Shown here: piece by piece, positions 7,910 to 16,708 of the stretch
Layout of the letters: each line of letters opens with the position of its first letter
Position numbering within the stretch: position 1 is the stretch's first letter
DNA from: Bacteroidales bacterium
Lineage (GTDB): Bacteria > Bacteroidota > Bacteroidia > Bacteroidales > VadinHA17
Length of the DNA: 64,000 nucleotides
Direction of reading: 5' to 3'
Assembly (NCBI GenBank): GCA_025454815.1
Contig: JALONR010000005.1
Span: 21,660 to 85,659, forward strand
Made by a program: the position numbers and the translations under genes
Notes under the pieces: generated by a model
Told to the model about the DNA's origin: nothing
Database searches by the model: none
What the model saw: the letters and a program-made list of their open reading frames with translations, nothing else

Positions 7910-9247
7910 ATGGCGAAAAAGCAAAAGCAAAAAAAGATTTTCATTCTCGACACGAATGTGTTGCTGCATGATTTCACTTGTATCTACAACTTTGAGGAAA
8001 ACGATGTGATCATACCCATCGTGGTGCTGGAGGAACTTGACAAGTTCAAGCGCGGCAATGACATGATCAATTTTCATGCAAGGGAGTTTACACGTGAACT
8101 TGACAAAATAGCTGGTGACATGCTCCTTACCGGCAATATTCCGCTTGGAGACAAGCTGGGAACACTGCATATCGAGACGGGAAAGCAGTTTTCAGACAGG
8201 GTCTCGGAATCATTCCCGGAAAGAACCCCTGATCACCGGATACTTGCAATAGCCGATTATCTGACCCTTGAAAACAAGGATAAATCAGTAGTGCTCATTA
8301 CCAAGGATATTAACCTCCGAATGAAGGCGAAGTCGCTGGGTATAAGGGCCGAAGACTATCAGAATGACAAGGTTGCCAACCTGGATGATCTTTACAAGGG
8401 TATCCGTATCATAGAGAACATCGATCATGATCTCATCAACAAACTATATGAACAGGCTGACGGTGTTCCTGCTTCCGAGCTGAAGATAAAGGACACAGAG
8501 CCCGGGCATCACTTCTTCATACTGCGCAACAGCAACTCCAGCGCCCTGGCCCATTACAACCCAACCACGAAGATGCTTGTAAGGGTGCTGAAACAGACCA
8601 CCTACGGAATTGACCCGCGAAACGCAGAACAAACCTTTGCCCTTGACGCCCTGTGCAATCCGGATATCCAGCTCATATCCCTAACCGGAAAAGCCGGTAC
8701 GGGTAAGACACTGCTGGCACTGGCAGCGGCCCTGCACCAGCATAAACGGTACAAGCAGATTTTTCTCGCCAGGCCGATAGTCCCGCTTGCCAACCGAGAC
8801 CTCGGGTTCCTGCCCGGCGACGTCAAGGAGAAAATGGATCCCTACATGCAGCCCCTGTTTGACAATCTTACTGTCATCAAGCACCGCTTCAGCGCCCAGA
8901 GTCCGGAGTTCATCCGGATCAATGACATGATCAAGGACGAAAAACTGGTCATTACCCCCCTTGCATACATCAGGGGCCGAAGCCTCTCCAACATCTTCTT
9001 CATAGTTGATGAAGCCCAGAACCTGACCCCCCATGAAGTTAAAACCATCATCACCAGGGCAGGCGAGGGAACAAAAATGGTCTTCACCGGCGACATTGAG
9101 CAGATTGACTCACCCTACCTCGACTCAGGCTCCAACGGCCTGAGCTACCTCTCTGATAAAATGAAGGGTCTCGACCTGTTCGCACACGTGCACCTGGTAA
9201 AGGGAGAAAGAAGCTTCCTGGCTGAACTGGCAAGCAAGCTGCTGTAA
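7910..9247 (+). CDS. PIN domain-PhoH ATPase fusion (YlaK/PhoH2 type)
   Basis: 445 aa. A Lys-rich start is followed by a PIN nuclease domain (FILDTNVLLHD, VVLEELDKFK, acidic cluster around DHRILAIADY, ITKDINLR) in residues 8-150, then a PhoH P-loop ATPase domain with Walker A GKAGTGKT near 263 and Walker B IFFIVDEAQN. This is the PIN-PhoH arrangement thought to act as an RNase coupled to an RNA helicase. The first Asp and the later acidic residues of the PIN site appear intact. It lies directly upstream of mtaB, 46 bases apart, though mtaB may have its own promoter. Confidence 0.9.
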   Translation: MAKKQKQKKIFILDTNVLLHDFTCIYNFEENDVIIPIVVLEELDKFKRGNDMINFHAREFTRELDKIAGDMLLTGNIPLGDKLGTLHIETGKQFSDRVSESFPERTPDHRILAIADYLTLENKDKSVVLITKDINLRMKAKSLGIRAEDYQNDKVANLDDLYKGIRIIENIDHDLINKLYEQADGVPASELKIKDTEPGHHFFILRNSNSSALAHYNPTTKMLVRVLKQTTYGIDPRNAEQTFALDALCNPDIQLISLTGKAGTGKTLLALAAALHQHKRYKQIFLARPIVPLANRDLGFLPGDVKEKMDPYMQPLFDNLTVIKHRFSAQSPEFIRINDMIKDEKLVITPLAYIRGRSLSNIFFIVDEAQNLTPHEVKTIITRAGEGTKMVFTGDIEQIDSPYLDSGSNGLSYLSDKMKGLDLFAHVHLVKGERSFLAELASKLL

Positions 9248-9260
9248 GCCGCTTTTTTGC

Positions 9261-9268
9261 TATTTTTG
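9261..9268 (+). promoter_or_regulatory. Putative -7 element before mtaB
   Basis: TATTTTTG matches TAnnTTTG and lies 25 bases upstream of the TTG start of mtaB. No convincing -33 was identified, so mtaB may be co-transcribed with phoH instead. Confidence 0.35.
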
Positions 9269-9293
9269 CTTCCGTAACAGTAACCTTTTAATA

Positions 9294-10601
9294 TTGAAGA
9301 GGAAAGTAGCGTTTCATACACTGGGATGCAAGCTTAATTTTGCCGAAACCTCCACTATAGCCCGGACCTTTCCGGACGACAGGTTCGAGAGGGTGTCTCC
9401 GGACGGTCATGCAGATATCTATGTGATCAATACCTGCACAGTGACTGATGCGGCTGACAAAAAAACCAGGCAAACGGTCAGGAAATTCATTCACCGGAAT
9501 CCTGAGGCCTTTATCGCGGTCGTTGGCTGTTACGCCCAGCTGAGGAAGGAAGAAGCTGCAGCTATTGAAGGCGTGGACCTGGTGCTCGGTACATATGAAA
9601 AGTTTGACGTCGCTTCGTATATAGACAACCTGCAGAAACGCACCGCACCTGAGATTCATTCGTGCGAAAGTGTTGATACTGACGGATTCATGACCTCATG
9701 GTCTGCCGGTGACCGTACCCGCTCATTCCTCAAGGTGCAGGATGGATGTGACTACCATTGCTCTTATTGCACAGTTCCGCTGGCAAGAGGTAAGAGCAGA
9801 AACCCCTTCATCAGCGAGATAATTTCAGAAGCTGAAGCTATAGTCAGCAGCGGAGTAAGGGAGATTGTCCTCACCGGCGTAAACGTGGGCGACTTCGGTC
9901 GCAGCACCGGCGAGACCCTTGACCAGCTCCTCATGAGCCTCATTAAGGTCAGCGGGCTTCAGAGGCTCAGGCTCTCATCCATAGAACCCAATCTGCTTAC
10001 AGATCAGGTCATTGACCTCATTGCTTCGGAGAAAGTGTTGCTGCCGCATATACACATGCCGCTGCAGAGCGGAAATGACCGGATACTGGGGCTGATGCGA
10101 CGGCGCTACCGCCGGGAAGTTTTCCGTGACAGGGTTTTGAAGATAAGGGAACATATGCCGGATGCCGGTATCGGGGCAGATGTTATCGTCGGCTTCCCGG
10201 GAGAAACTCAGGAAGAACATACCGACACATACAGCTTTCTTGAGAGCTTACCCCTCTCCTATCTCCATGTCTTTGCCTTCTCGCCGAGACCGGGAACACC
10301 GGCGGCAGATCTTCCAGGTACTGTGAACAAACAGGAAAAGGATAGGCGGAGCCGCCAGCTGATAAGACTTTCTGAAAGCCGGCGCATGCAGTTCATGCGC
10401 AACGCCGGCGGACAGATCCACGAAGTCCTTTTTGAACAGAGAGGCCATGACGGAATGGTGGCCGGACTTACCGGAAACTACATAAGGGTACTCACACCCT
10501 GGGAGAAAGGACTTCCCGGAACAATCAGGAGAGTAATGCTGACAACCCTTCGCGATGATGCATCGATGAACGGCAGGATAACGGATACAATACAGTCATG
10601 A
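9294..10601 (+). CDS. mtaB: tRNA threonylcarbamoyladenosine methylthiotransferase
   Basis: 435 aa. An N-terminal UPF0004 domain with HTLGCKLN and VINTCTVT supplies the cysteines of the auxiliary cluster. The radical SAM domain has QDGCDYHCSYCTVPLARG (CxxxCxxC), and a TRAM domain follows. It converts t6A37 to ms2t6A37 in ANN-decoding tRNAs. The start is a TTG (9294): no ATG lies nearby in frame and LKRKVAFHTLGCKLN is where the family starts. The stop overlaps the next gene by ATGA. Confidence 0.93.
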   Translation: MKRKVAFHTLGCKLNFAETSTIARTFPDDRFERVSPDGHADIYVINTCTVTDAADKKTRQTVRKFIHRNPEAFIAVVGCYAQLRKEEAAAIEGVDLVLGTYEKFDVASYIDNLQKRTAPEIHSCESVDTDGFMTSWSAGDRTRSFLKVQDGCDYHCSYCTVPLARGKSRNPFISEIISEAEAIVSSGVREIVLTGVNVGDFGRSTGETLDQLLMSLIKVSGLQRLRLSSIEPNLLTDQVIDLIASEKVLLPHIHMPLQSGNDRILGLMRRRYRREVFRDRVLKIREHMPDAGIGADVIVGFPGETQEEHTDTYSFLESLPLSYLHVFAFSPRPGTPAADLPGTVNKQEKDRRSRQLIRLSESRRMQFMRNAGGQIHEVLFEQRGHDGMVAGLTGNYIRVLTPWEKGLPGTIRRVMLTTLRDDASMNGRITDTIQS

Positions 10602-11482
10602 ACCGTGCAGGCTTCTATATCTTCGTGGCATTGAGCTACCTGATAACCCTCCTTCCGATGCGGGCCCTGCACCTGCTGTCTGACCTGCTCTGGCCTTTCT
10701 TCTACCATGTGGTGAAATATCGCAGAAAGGTGGTTGAGAAAAACCTGAGAAATGCATTCCCGGAAAAGAGCCGGGAAGAACGGATAAAAATTGCAAAGAG
10801 ATTCTACAGGCACCTGACTGACATGATCATGGAGACCCTCAAGGCCATGCACATGACTCCTGAACAGATAAAAAAGAGATTCAGCGTGCCTGACACCTCT
10901 CTCACCGACAGGTTCTTCAGCGAAGGGCGTGATATAGTGGCACTGGGCAGCCATTACAATAACTGGGAGTGGATGTCAGCCCTCCAGCTATCCTCGAAGC
11001 ACAGGGTGATCACAATATATAAACCACTGAAGGACAAAAATTTTGACAGGTTCCTGCTGAAAATCAGAACAAGATTCGGTTTATGGGTCACTCCCATGAA
11101 TCACATAGCCAGGGACCTGGTTAAATGCAGGAATGAAAAGGTCCTCACTATGTCAGGATTCATCGGTGACCAGACTCCCCCTCCGGATGACAAAGCCTGC
11201 TGGACCACCTTCCTCAACCAGGACACAGGCTTTTACCGGGGAGCTGAGAAGGTGGCAATAAAGTACGACATGCCTGTGGTTTTTATTGACATTGTCAAGA
11301 GGAAAAGAAGTTTTTATGAGGTTGAGTATCACCTGTTATCCGAGCATCCGCGTGATGAGGAACCCAACGCAATCATAGCCCGGTATGCTGCAAAACTGGA
11401 GGAGGTTATCAGGTCCAGACCGGAGTACTGGCTGTGGTCACACCGCCGGTGGAAGTACAAAAAACCACAGCACAATGATTAA
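10598..11482 (+). CDS. LpxL/HtrB-type lipid A acyltransferase
   Basis: 294 aa. An N-terminal hydrophobic helix is followed by the LPLAT catalytic motif SHYNNWEW (HX4E type) near residue 125, with GDQTPPPDDK and FYRGAEKVA matching later blocks. The C-terminal REPEYWLWSHRRWK-like end is typical. By family it adds a secondary acyl chain to lipid A at the inner membrane. Its start overlaps mtaB (ATGA) and its 3' end overlaps the GT2 gene by 8 bases, so these are one operon. Confidence 0.9.
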   Translation: MNRAGFYIFVALSYLITLLPMRALHLLSDLLWPFFYHVVKYRRKVVEKNLRNAFPEKSREERIKIAKRFYRHLTDMIMETLKAMHMTPEQIKKRFSVPDTSLTDRFFSEGRDIVALGSHYNNWEWMSALQLSSKHRVITIYKPLKDKNFDRFLLKIRTRFGLWVTPMNHIARDLVKCRNEKVLTMSGFIGDQTPPPDDKACWTTFLNQDTGFYRGAEKVAIKYDMPVVFIDIVKRKRSFYEVEYHLLSEHPRDEEPNAIIARYAAKLEEVIRSRPEYWLWSHRRWKYKKPQHND

Positions 11483-12500
11483 GACAGCCGTAGTTATTCT
11501 CAACTGGAACGGAAGAAAATATCTTGAACTGTTTCTTCCGGGTGTGATTGCCAATACCCTGGCACATGACACCTCCGTCATTGTTGCCGACAACGGCTCG
11601 GAAGACGACTCTGTGAAATGGGTGACAGAAAACCACCCTGAAGTTCAGGTCATCAGGCTGGATGCCAACTACGGTTATGCCGGCGGATACAACAGGGCTC
11701 TGCAACATATTGATGCCGAATACTATATCCTCCTCAACTCTGATGTTGAGGTTGAGCCGGGATGGGCAGAGAAGCTCACGACATTCATGGACCTCCATCC
11801 CAATGTGGGGGCCTGCCAGCCGAAAATAAGATCCTATTCCAACCGGTCAGCCTTTGAATATGCAGGTGCTGCAGGCGGCTACATCGACAGGCTTGGTTAT
11901 CCCTTCTGCCGGGGACGGATACTTTCAACTGTTGAGGAAGACCAGGGCCAGTATGACGATAGCCGGGAGATCTTCTGGGCATCAGGCTCATGCCTGTTGG
12001 TGAGGGGCGCGGCGTTTGAACAATGCGATGGTTTTGATGAGTCGTTCTTCGTCCATATGGAAGAGATAGACCTCTGCTGGAGGATGCAGAACGCCGGATA
12101 TACCGTCTGCTACTTCCCCCACGCAGTTGTCTTCCATGTGGGAGGAGGCACACTCGGCTACGGTTCACCCTCAAAAATCTATTACAATTTCCGTAACAGC
12201 CTGATCATGATGGCCAAGAACCTCCCGGCAAGGCATCTCCGCCGGACCATCTTCATCAGGCAGCTTCTTGACGGACTTGCGGCAGTGATGCTTCTGTTTA
12301 CCGAAGGAAGGGCTGCAGCAGCCGCAGTGGCAAGGGCGCATCGTGATTTCAGGAGACATCGTACGGCAATCAGGACTTTCAGGTCGGTTACCCCGTACCC
12401 GGAAATCTTTCAACATCCGCATACCATGATGAACAAATACCTCATTTTTGAGTATTATGTACGCAGAAGAAAAATCTTCTCCGAACTGAAGTGGATCTGA
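11475..12500 (+). CDS. Family 2 glycosyltransferase (WbbL-like)
   Basis: 341 aa from the ATG at 11475, which overlaps the lipid A acyltransferase stop; the ORF-track start is a frame artefact. It has VVILNWNGRKY, ADNGSEDDS, NYGYAGGYN, the DxD-type LLNSDVEV, and the ASGSCLLVR and HMEEIDLCWR acceptor-side block typical of rhamnosyltransferase-like GT2 enzymes. The C-terminal part is basic, with a short hydrophobic stretch. Likely function is transfer of a sugar to a surface glycan or lipid at the cytoplasmic face. Substrate is not determinable. Confidence 0.85.
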   Translation: MIKTAVVILNWNGRKYLELFLPGVIANTLAHDTSVIVADNGSEDDSVKWVTENHPEVQVIRLDANYGYAGGYNRALQHIDAEYYILLNSDVEVEPGWAEKLTTFMDLHPNVGACQPKIRSYSNRSAFEYAGAAGGYIDRLGYPFCRGRILSTVEEDQGQYDDSREIFWASGSCLLVRGAAFEQCDGFDESFFVHMEEIDLCWRMQNAGYTVCYFPHAVVFHVGGGTLGYGSPSKIYYNFRNSLIMMAKNLPARHLRRTIFIRQLLDGLAAVMLLFTEGRAAAAAVARAHRDFRRHRTAIRTFRSVTPYPEIFQHPHTMMNKYLIFEYYVRRRKIFSELKWI

Positions 12501-12514
12501 ACAGAAAGCAACAA

Positions 12515-13654
12515 ATGGCAATATTCCTGACGGTGGTAATGACCGTCTACATACTCGTTAACTACTACCTGTGGCTGAAGGGGCGGAGAGCTCTCGCCGG
12601 AGCAGGTTTCAACACCACATGGTACACGGCCGTATTTATTGTCCTGGCTTCAACCTTCGTCCTGGGCAAGTTCCTTGAACATACCTGGACCAACCTGCTG
12701 ACTGATATCCTGAACGTAACCGGTGGTTTCTGGATGGGGTTCATGCTGTATGGTTTCCTGGCCTGGCTGGCAGCCGACATCCTTCTGCTGATCCAGAAGC
12801 CGTTTCACATTGTGCCGGCAGAAGCCTTGCCAAAACTGCGACTGTGGATTTTCACGGGGATAACCTCCGGTGTTATCCTGCTGATAATCATCGGTTTCAT
12901 CAATGCAATCAGCCCCAGAACAAAAAGATATGACCTGGTTGTTGCAAAGGAAATTGCCTCCGGCGAACCGCTCCGGATAGTTGCAGTGTCAGATATCCAC
13001 CTCGGAAGCATCATCCGCAAGCGAAGCATGCGTCATCTCTCCGAGATGATCAGCGAAGAAAAGCCAGACCTGGTTTTGTTCCTCGGCGACCTCCTCGACG
13101 GAAGCATCGGTCCGGTACTTCGTGGAGACCTCCTCTCTTACCTTAAAATACCGCAACCCCGCTACGGCATCTATGCCATCACCGGGAACCATGAATTCAT
13201 GAGTGAACTTGGCAAATCGATCCCATATATTGAGAGCAAAGGGATCAGGGTCCTGAAGGATGAGGTCGTAAGGCTGGAGAATGGTGTCCAGGTAATTGGC
13301 CGGATTGACAGGACAGCCCTGCACACACACGGCAGCAGGCGCGAACCGCTTGAAAAACTGCTGGCTGAAACCAACACTGCAGCACCGATAATACTACTGG
13401 ACCACCAGCCCTATGACCTTTCATTGCTGGCAGGCACCCCTGTTGACCTGCAGATGTCGGGACACACTCACGACGGGCAGATGTGGCCGCTCAGTGTCAT
13501 CACAAAAAGGATGTTTGAACTCAGTCACGGCTATAGGATGTTCGGAAAGACACACGTAATCGTATCATCAGGATTTGGCATCTGGGGCCCGAGGATGCGG
13601 ATTGGTACGAGGCCTGAGATTCTTTCAGTCACACTTAAGGGCAGCTCAGAGTGA
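12515..13654 (+). CDS. Membrane-anchored metallophosphoesterase (YkuE/YaeI type)
   Basis: 379 aa from the ATG at 12515; a GTG at 12491 overlapping the upstream gene is an alternative. About four transmembrane helices fill the first 140 residues, then a calcineurin-like domain with VSDIHLG, LFLGDLLDG, ITGNHEF, LLDHQP and MSGHTHDGQMWP, which together provide a complete di-metal site. The UDP-glucose- or phospholipid-acting relatives suggest a lipid-linked phosphate substrate, but this is not established. Its last 9 bases overlap the convergent murF gene. Confidence 0.85.
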   Translation: MAIFLTVVMTVYILVNYYLWLKGRRALAGAGFNTTWYTAVFIVLASTFVLGKFLEHTWTNLLTDILNVTGGFWMGFMLYGFLAWLAADILLLIQKPFHIVPAEALPKLRLWIFTGITSGVILLIIIGFINAISPRTKRYDLVVAKEIASGEPLRIVAVSDIHLGSIIRKRSMRHLSEMISEEKPDLVLFLGDLLDGSIGPVLRGDLLSYLKIPQPRYGIYAITGNHEFMSELGKSIPYIESKGIRVLKDEVVRLENGVQVIGRIDRTALHTHGSRREPLEKLLAETNTAAPIILLDHQPYDLSLLAGTPVDLQMSGHTHDGQMWPLSVITKRMFELSHGYRMFGKTHVIVSSGFGIWGPRMRIGTRPEILSVTLKGSSE

Positions 13655-14980
13655 AGGAAATACCTTCTCAAGCATAATACCCCTTGACCCTTTTACAAGT
13701 ATAGTATACCCCTGCGGGTTTTCAGCCTTAAGCCATTCAGCGGCTTCCTCAGATGTGGGAAAAAACTCCGCCTGTAATCCGCCCGGAGTTCCGGCAGCTA
13801 AGAGTTGCTCTGACTGGAATGCGGCTGCCGCCTCCCTGAACAACGGTCCGACCAGCACCGCCCGTATGCCGGGAAGACTGATCAGTTGCCTGATGACCGC
13901 CTCGTGTCCCGGTCTGCTCTCACTTCCCAGCTCCAGCATATCGCCCAGGATGACCATCTTTTTTTCTGCCTTCAGCCCGGCAAAGGAGGAAATGGCTTTC
14001 TCCATGCTCGACGGGTTTGCATTGTAGGCATCACGAATTACCGTATTCTTTCCTGTCTGCGTTACCTGGGAACGGTTGTTTGACGGACGGTATGATGAAA
14101 CCGCATCAATAATACCGCTTACAGGAACATCAAACAGCAGCCCTGCAGCCATGGCAGCCCTGACATTATCTATATTGTACCGGCCAAAGAGACCTGTCTC
14201 AAAGCGGTGAACAACCCCGTCAATGGTTGCGCTGACCCTGAGAACCATCCCTTCATCATCATCAGGTCCGGCGCTGAGACTGTGGCTTCCGGGCTCCGAG
14301 TACGGTACAGCCCGTGCCATCCCCGCCACAAGCCCGGAGAGAACATTATTTTCGTCGTTGTAAATGACCGTACCGCCGTTGGCCCCGAGCCAACGGTAAA
14401 GCTCAGACTTTGCCTTCCGTACATTTTCAAACGAGCCAAACCCTTCAATATGTGCCCTGCCAATGTTTGTTATCAGGCCGTGGGTCGGCATGGCAATCCT
14501 GCAAAGGGCATCAATCTCACCCATATGGTTGGCTCCCATCTCCACCACAAGGAAGGAGACATCGTCAGGTGCGCTCAGAAGAGTAAGCGGTACCCCGATG
14601 TGATTGTTGAAGTTTCCGGCAGTACTGTGCACCTTCCCCTTCCTGGACAGAACCGCTGTAACCAGTTCCTTGGTAGTGGTCTTTCCGTTGGTTCCCGTTA
14701 TGGCAATGACGGGCATCTTCAGCCGGAGCCTGTGACTGGCCGCCAGGGCAGCCATAGTCTCAAGAACATCCCTGACAACCACAATTCCTTCGCCGTCAAG
14801 TGAAGGGTCATCCACAACGGCGGCCAGCGCCCCCGCATCAATGGCCGCTGCAGCATGCCTGTTGCCGTCATGTGTCGGACCCCTGAGGGCAAAGAAAATC
14901 TCTCCTTTCCTTATTGTCCTTGAATCTGTTGTTACGCCCGCCGATCTGCGGTACAGCCTATATAAGCTTTCAATATCCAT
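13646..14980 (-). CDS. murF: UDP-MurNAc-tripeptide:D-Ala-D-Ala ligase
   Basis: 444 aa, the family length. An N-terminal UDP-binding domain (GVTTDSRTIRKGEIFFAL) is followed by the ATP-binding central domain with AITGTNGKTTTKE, VEMGANHMGEI and TNIGRAHIEGFGS, then the C-terminal domain with DAYNANPSSM. It adds D-Ala-D-Ala to complete the UDP-MurNAc pentapeptide in the cytoplasm. It lies downstream of gldJ on the same strand, separated by a strong terminator. The gldJ-murF neighbourhood is, as far as I recall, also seen in Flavobacterium. Confidence 0.95.
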   Translation of the reverse strand: MDIESLYRLYRRSAGVTTDSRTIRKGEIFFALRGPTHDGNRHAAAAIDAGALAAVVDDPSLDGEGIVVVRDVLETMAALAASHRLRLKMPVIAITGTNGKTTTKELVTAVLSRKGKVHSTAGNFNNHIGVPLTLLSAPDDVSFLVVEMGANHMGEIDALCRIAMPTHGLITNIGRAHIEGFGSFENVRKAKSELYRWLGANGGTVIYNDENNVLSGLVAGMARAVPYSEPGSHSLSAGPDDDEGMVLRVSATIDGVVHRFETGLFGRYNIDNVRAAMAAGLLFDVPVSGIIDAVSSYRPSNNRSQVTQTGKNTVIRDAYNANPSSMEKAISSFAGLKAEKKMVILGDMLELGSESRPGHEAVIRQLISLPGIRAVLVGPLFREAAAAFQSEQLLAAGTPGGLQAEFFPTSEEAAEWLKAENPQGYTILVKGSRGIMLEKVFPSL

Positions 14981-15046
14981 ATTCCCTGTCTTGTCTGAGG
15001 AAAACGCCGGTCAGTGACTGCGAAGTAACACAAAAACTTTCAAAAC

Positions 15047-15084
15047 AAAAGAGGCAGCCTCATTCTGACCTGAGACAACCTCTT
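15047..15084. repeat. Degenerate upstream copy of the gldJ terminator unit
   Basis: AAAAGAGGCAGCCTCATTC... followed by GAGACAACCTCTT resembles the downstream terminator unit at 15088-15126 in sequence and spacing, with several mismatches in the stem. It looks like a tandem duplication of a roughly 41-bp terminator in which this copy has decayed. Confidence 0.6.
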
Positions 15085-15090
15085 AATGAA

Positions 15091-15126
15091 AAGAGGCTGT
15101 CTCTTTCTGATTTGAGACAGCCTCTT
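15091..15126 (-). terminator. Strong hairpin terminator after gldJ
   Basis: AAGAGGCTGTCTC and GAGACAGCCTCTT form a perfect 13-bp stem with a 10-base loop, about 20 bases after the gldJ stop on the minus strand, followed by TTTTC. It should insulate murF from gldJ transcription. Confidence 0.8.
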
Positions 15127-15146
15127 TATGTTTTGATTAAGGAAGA

Positions 15147-16634
15147 TTACAATCCTGCGGGACTTCCAACCCTGATCATTGCGCACCTGAATCCAAGGTC
15201 ATCACGTGATGCCTCCTGGTCAAGGAAACGGCGGGTTGAGGGATTGAGCCAGTAAGCCCTGTCCTTCCATGATCCGCCCTTGATAACCCTTGCCCTGTCA
15301 TTGACAAGAGTCACATAGTCATTGTCAACCTCGTTCTGTGAGTACATCCTTTCTGTCTGGGGAAGGTCGGCATTGCCTGACCACTCAAGGCTCGAGGAGA
15401 TGCTTGAGATCACGTCGCCGTCGAGGTAGTTCCTGTAATCAGATTTCTGATAGTTATACCTGTTGGCCACATCCTCAGCCCTGACGGTATCGATCTGCAG
15501 CCTGCCCAGCCTGTCCTTCTCAACCACCTGTCCGTTGGCATCGCGCCTCAGGTCGGTGAATACGTTGCCCCTGAACGGGTTGAACATATCAACATCTTCT
15601 GATGAGAGCGGACGGTAAACATCCTGCACCCATTCGTTTACGTTTCCTGCCATGCAGTAGAGGCCATAGTCATTGGGCCAGTATGATCTTACGTCAACGG
15701 TGATGCTACCGGCATCGTTGAGGTTGCCTGCCACACCCATCATGTCACCGCGTCCGCGGACGAAGTTTGCCATGAATTCGCCCCTGTACTTGGGAGCTGC
15801 GTTGCGGACGTTGTGTCCGTCCCATGGATAAATTGCCCTTTCATAGATACGCTCCTCAAAGGTGTTTCCCCTGAGGCCGTAGGCGGCAAATTCCCACTCA
15901 GCTTCCGTCGGGAGGCGGTAACGGGGCAGCAGTATACCATCTTCCTGGCGCACGCGGGGATGAAGTTCATCTACCCTCTGACCGGGAACACCCTCATATT
16001 GCCCTGCAAGATATGACTCGGTATTGAAGTTGTTTGCTCCTGACTGCTCAACATTGGCATCCTGCCATTTGCTGTCAAGAAGGATCTGCTCATTGACCCT
16101 GTCAGTACGCCATACGCAGTAGTCATTGGCCTGCAGCCAGCTCACACCCACAACAGGATAGTTGTTATAGGAGGGGTGGCGGAAGTAATACTGCACATAA
16201 GGCTCATTGAAGGCCAGCGGACTTCTCCACACCAGCGTGTCAGGAAGAGCGCGGCGATGAACCTCGGGATAATCACTGTATACCCTCCTGAGCCAGTACA
16301 GGTATTCACGATAGTCGAGATTGGTGATTTCCGTCTCATCCATATAGAAAGATGATACGGTGACCCTGCGGGGTGAGTTGTTCCAGTCAAACATCACGTC
16401 CTGTTCAACCCTTCCCATTGTGAAGGTGCCTCCCTCAATAAGTACCAGGTTGGGACCGGTGATCTGCTCTGATGCCTCCCCTATCGGGTAGCCCAGGTCA
16501 TTGACATCACTCGATTTGGGATCCCTGTAGCTCCAGCCAGTAGTCGGAGATACATTATCCTGCTTCCCTCCCTTGCAGGAAAAGAGGAAGAGAGCAACAA
16601 CTACAAAAACCGGTAAAGCTCTGAGTTTATACAT
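15147..16634 (-). CDS. gldJ: Gliding motility/T9SS lipoprotein GldJ
   Basis: 495 aa. The N-terminus is a lipoprotein signal with lipobox LFSC (Cys around residue 20). The rest is a formylglycine-generating-enzyme/SUMF1-type fold: LIEGGTFTMG, YRLPTEAEWEFAA, GNVNEWVQDVY, KGGSWKDRAYWL and DLGFRCA. In GldJ and GldK this fold is structural, not enzymatic. The neighbourhood with a PorP/SprF protein, porU and porV, plus murF, supports GldJ over an unrelated sulfatase-modifying enzyme. The protein would sit at the periplasmic side of the outer membrane as part of the T9SS machinery. Confidence 0.85.
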   Translation of the reverse strand: MYKLRALPVFVVVALFLFSCKGGKQDNVSPTTGWSYRDPKSSDVNDLGYPIGEASEQITGPNLVLIEGGTFTMGRVEQDVMFDWNNSPRRVTVSSFYMDETEITNLDYREYLYWLRRVYSDYPEVHRRALPDTLVWRSPLAFNEPYVQYYFRHPSYNNYPVVGVSWLQANDYCVWRTDRVNEQILLDSKWQDANVEQSGANNFNTESYLAGQYEGVPGQRVDELHPRVRQEDGILLPRYRLPTEAEWEFAAYGLRGNTFEERIYERAIYPWDGHNVRNAAPKYRGEFMANFVRGRGDMMGVAGNLNDAGSITVDVRSYWPNDYGLYCMAGNVNEWVQDVYRPLSSEDVDMFNPFRGNVFTDLRRDANGQVVEKDRLGRLQIDTVRAEDVANRYNYQKSDYRNYLDGDVISSISSSLEWSGNADLPQTERMYSQNEVDNDYVTLVNDRARVIKGGSWKDRAYWLNPSTRRFLDQEASRDDLGFRCAMIRVGSPAGL

Positions 16635-16708
16635 AGCAATATAAGGTTTACTTGATTACTTTTTCAATTTAAATTTTTGCTCATTTAGAAAACTCTGCAC
16701 CAAAATAA

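Noticed and set aside
13575-14027. 150-aa plus-strand ORF and others antisense to murF
   Set aside because: Antisense shadows of a strongly supported murF gene.
15147-16634. Formylglycine-generating sulfatase-modifying enzyme
   Set aside because: The SUMF1 fold matches, but the lipoprotein signal and the porP/porU/porV/murF context point to GldJ.
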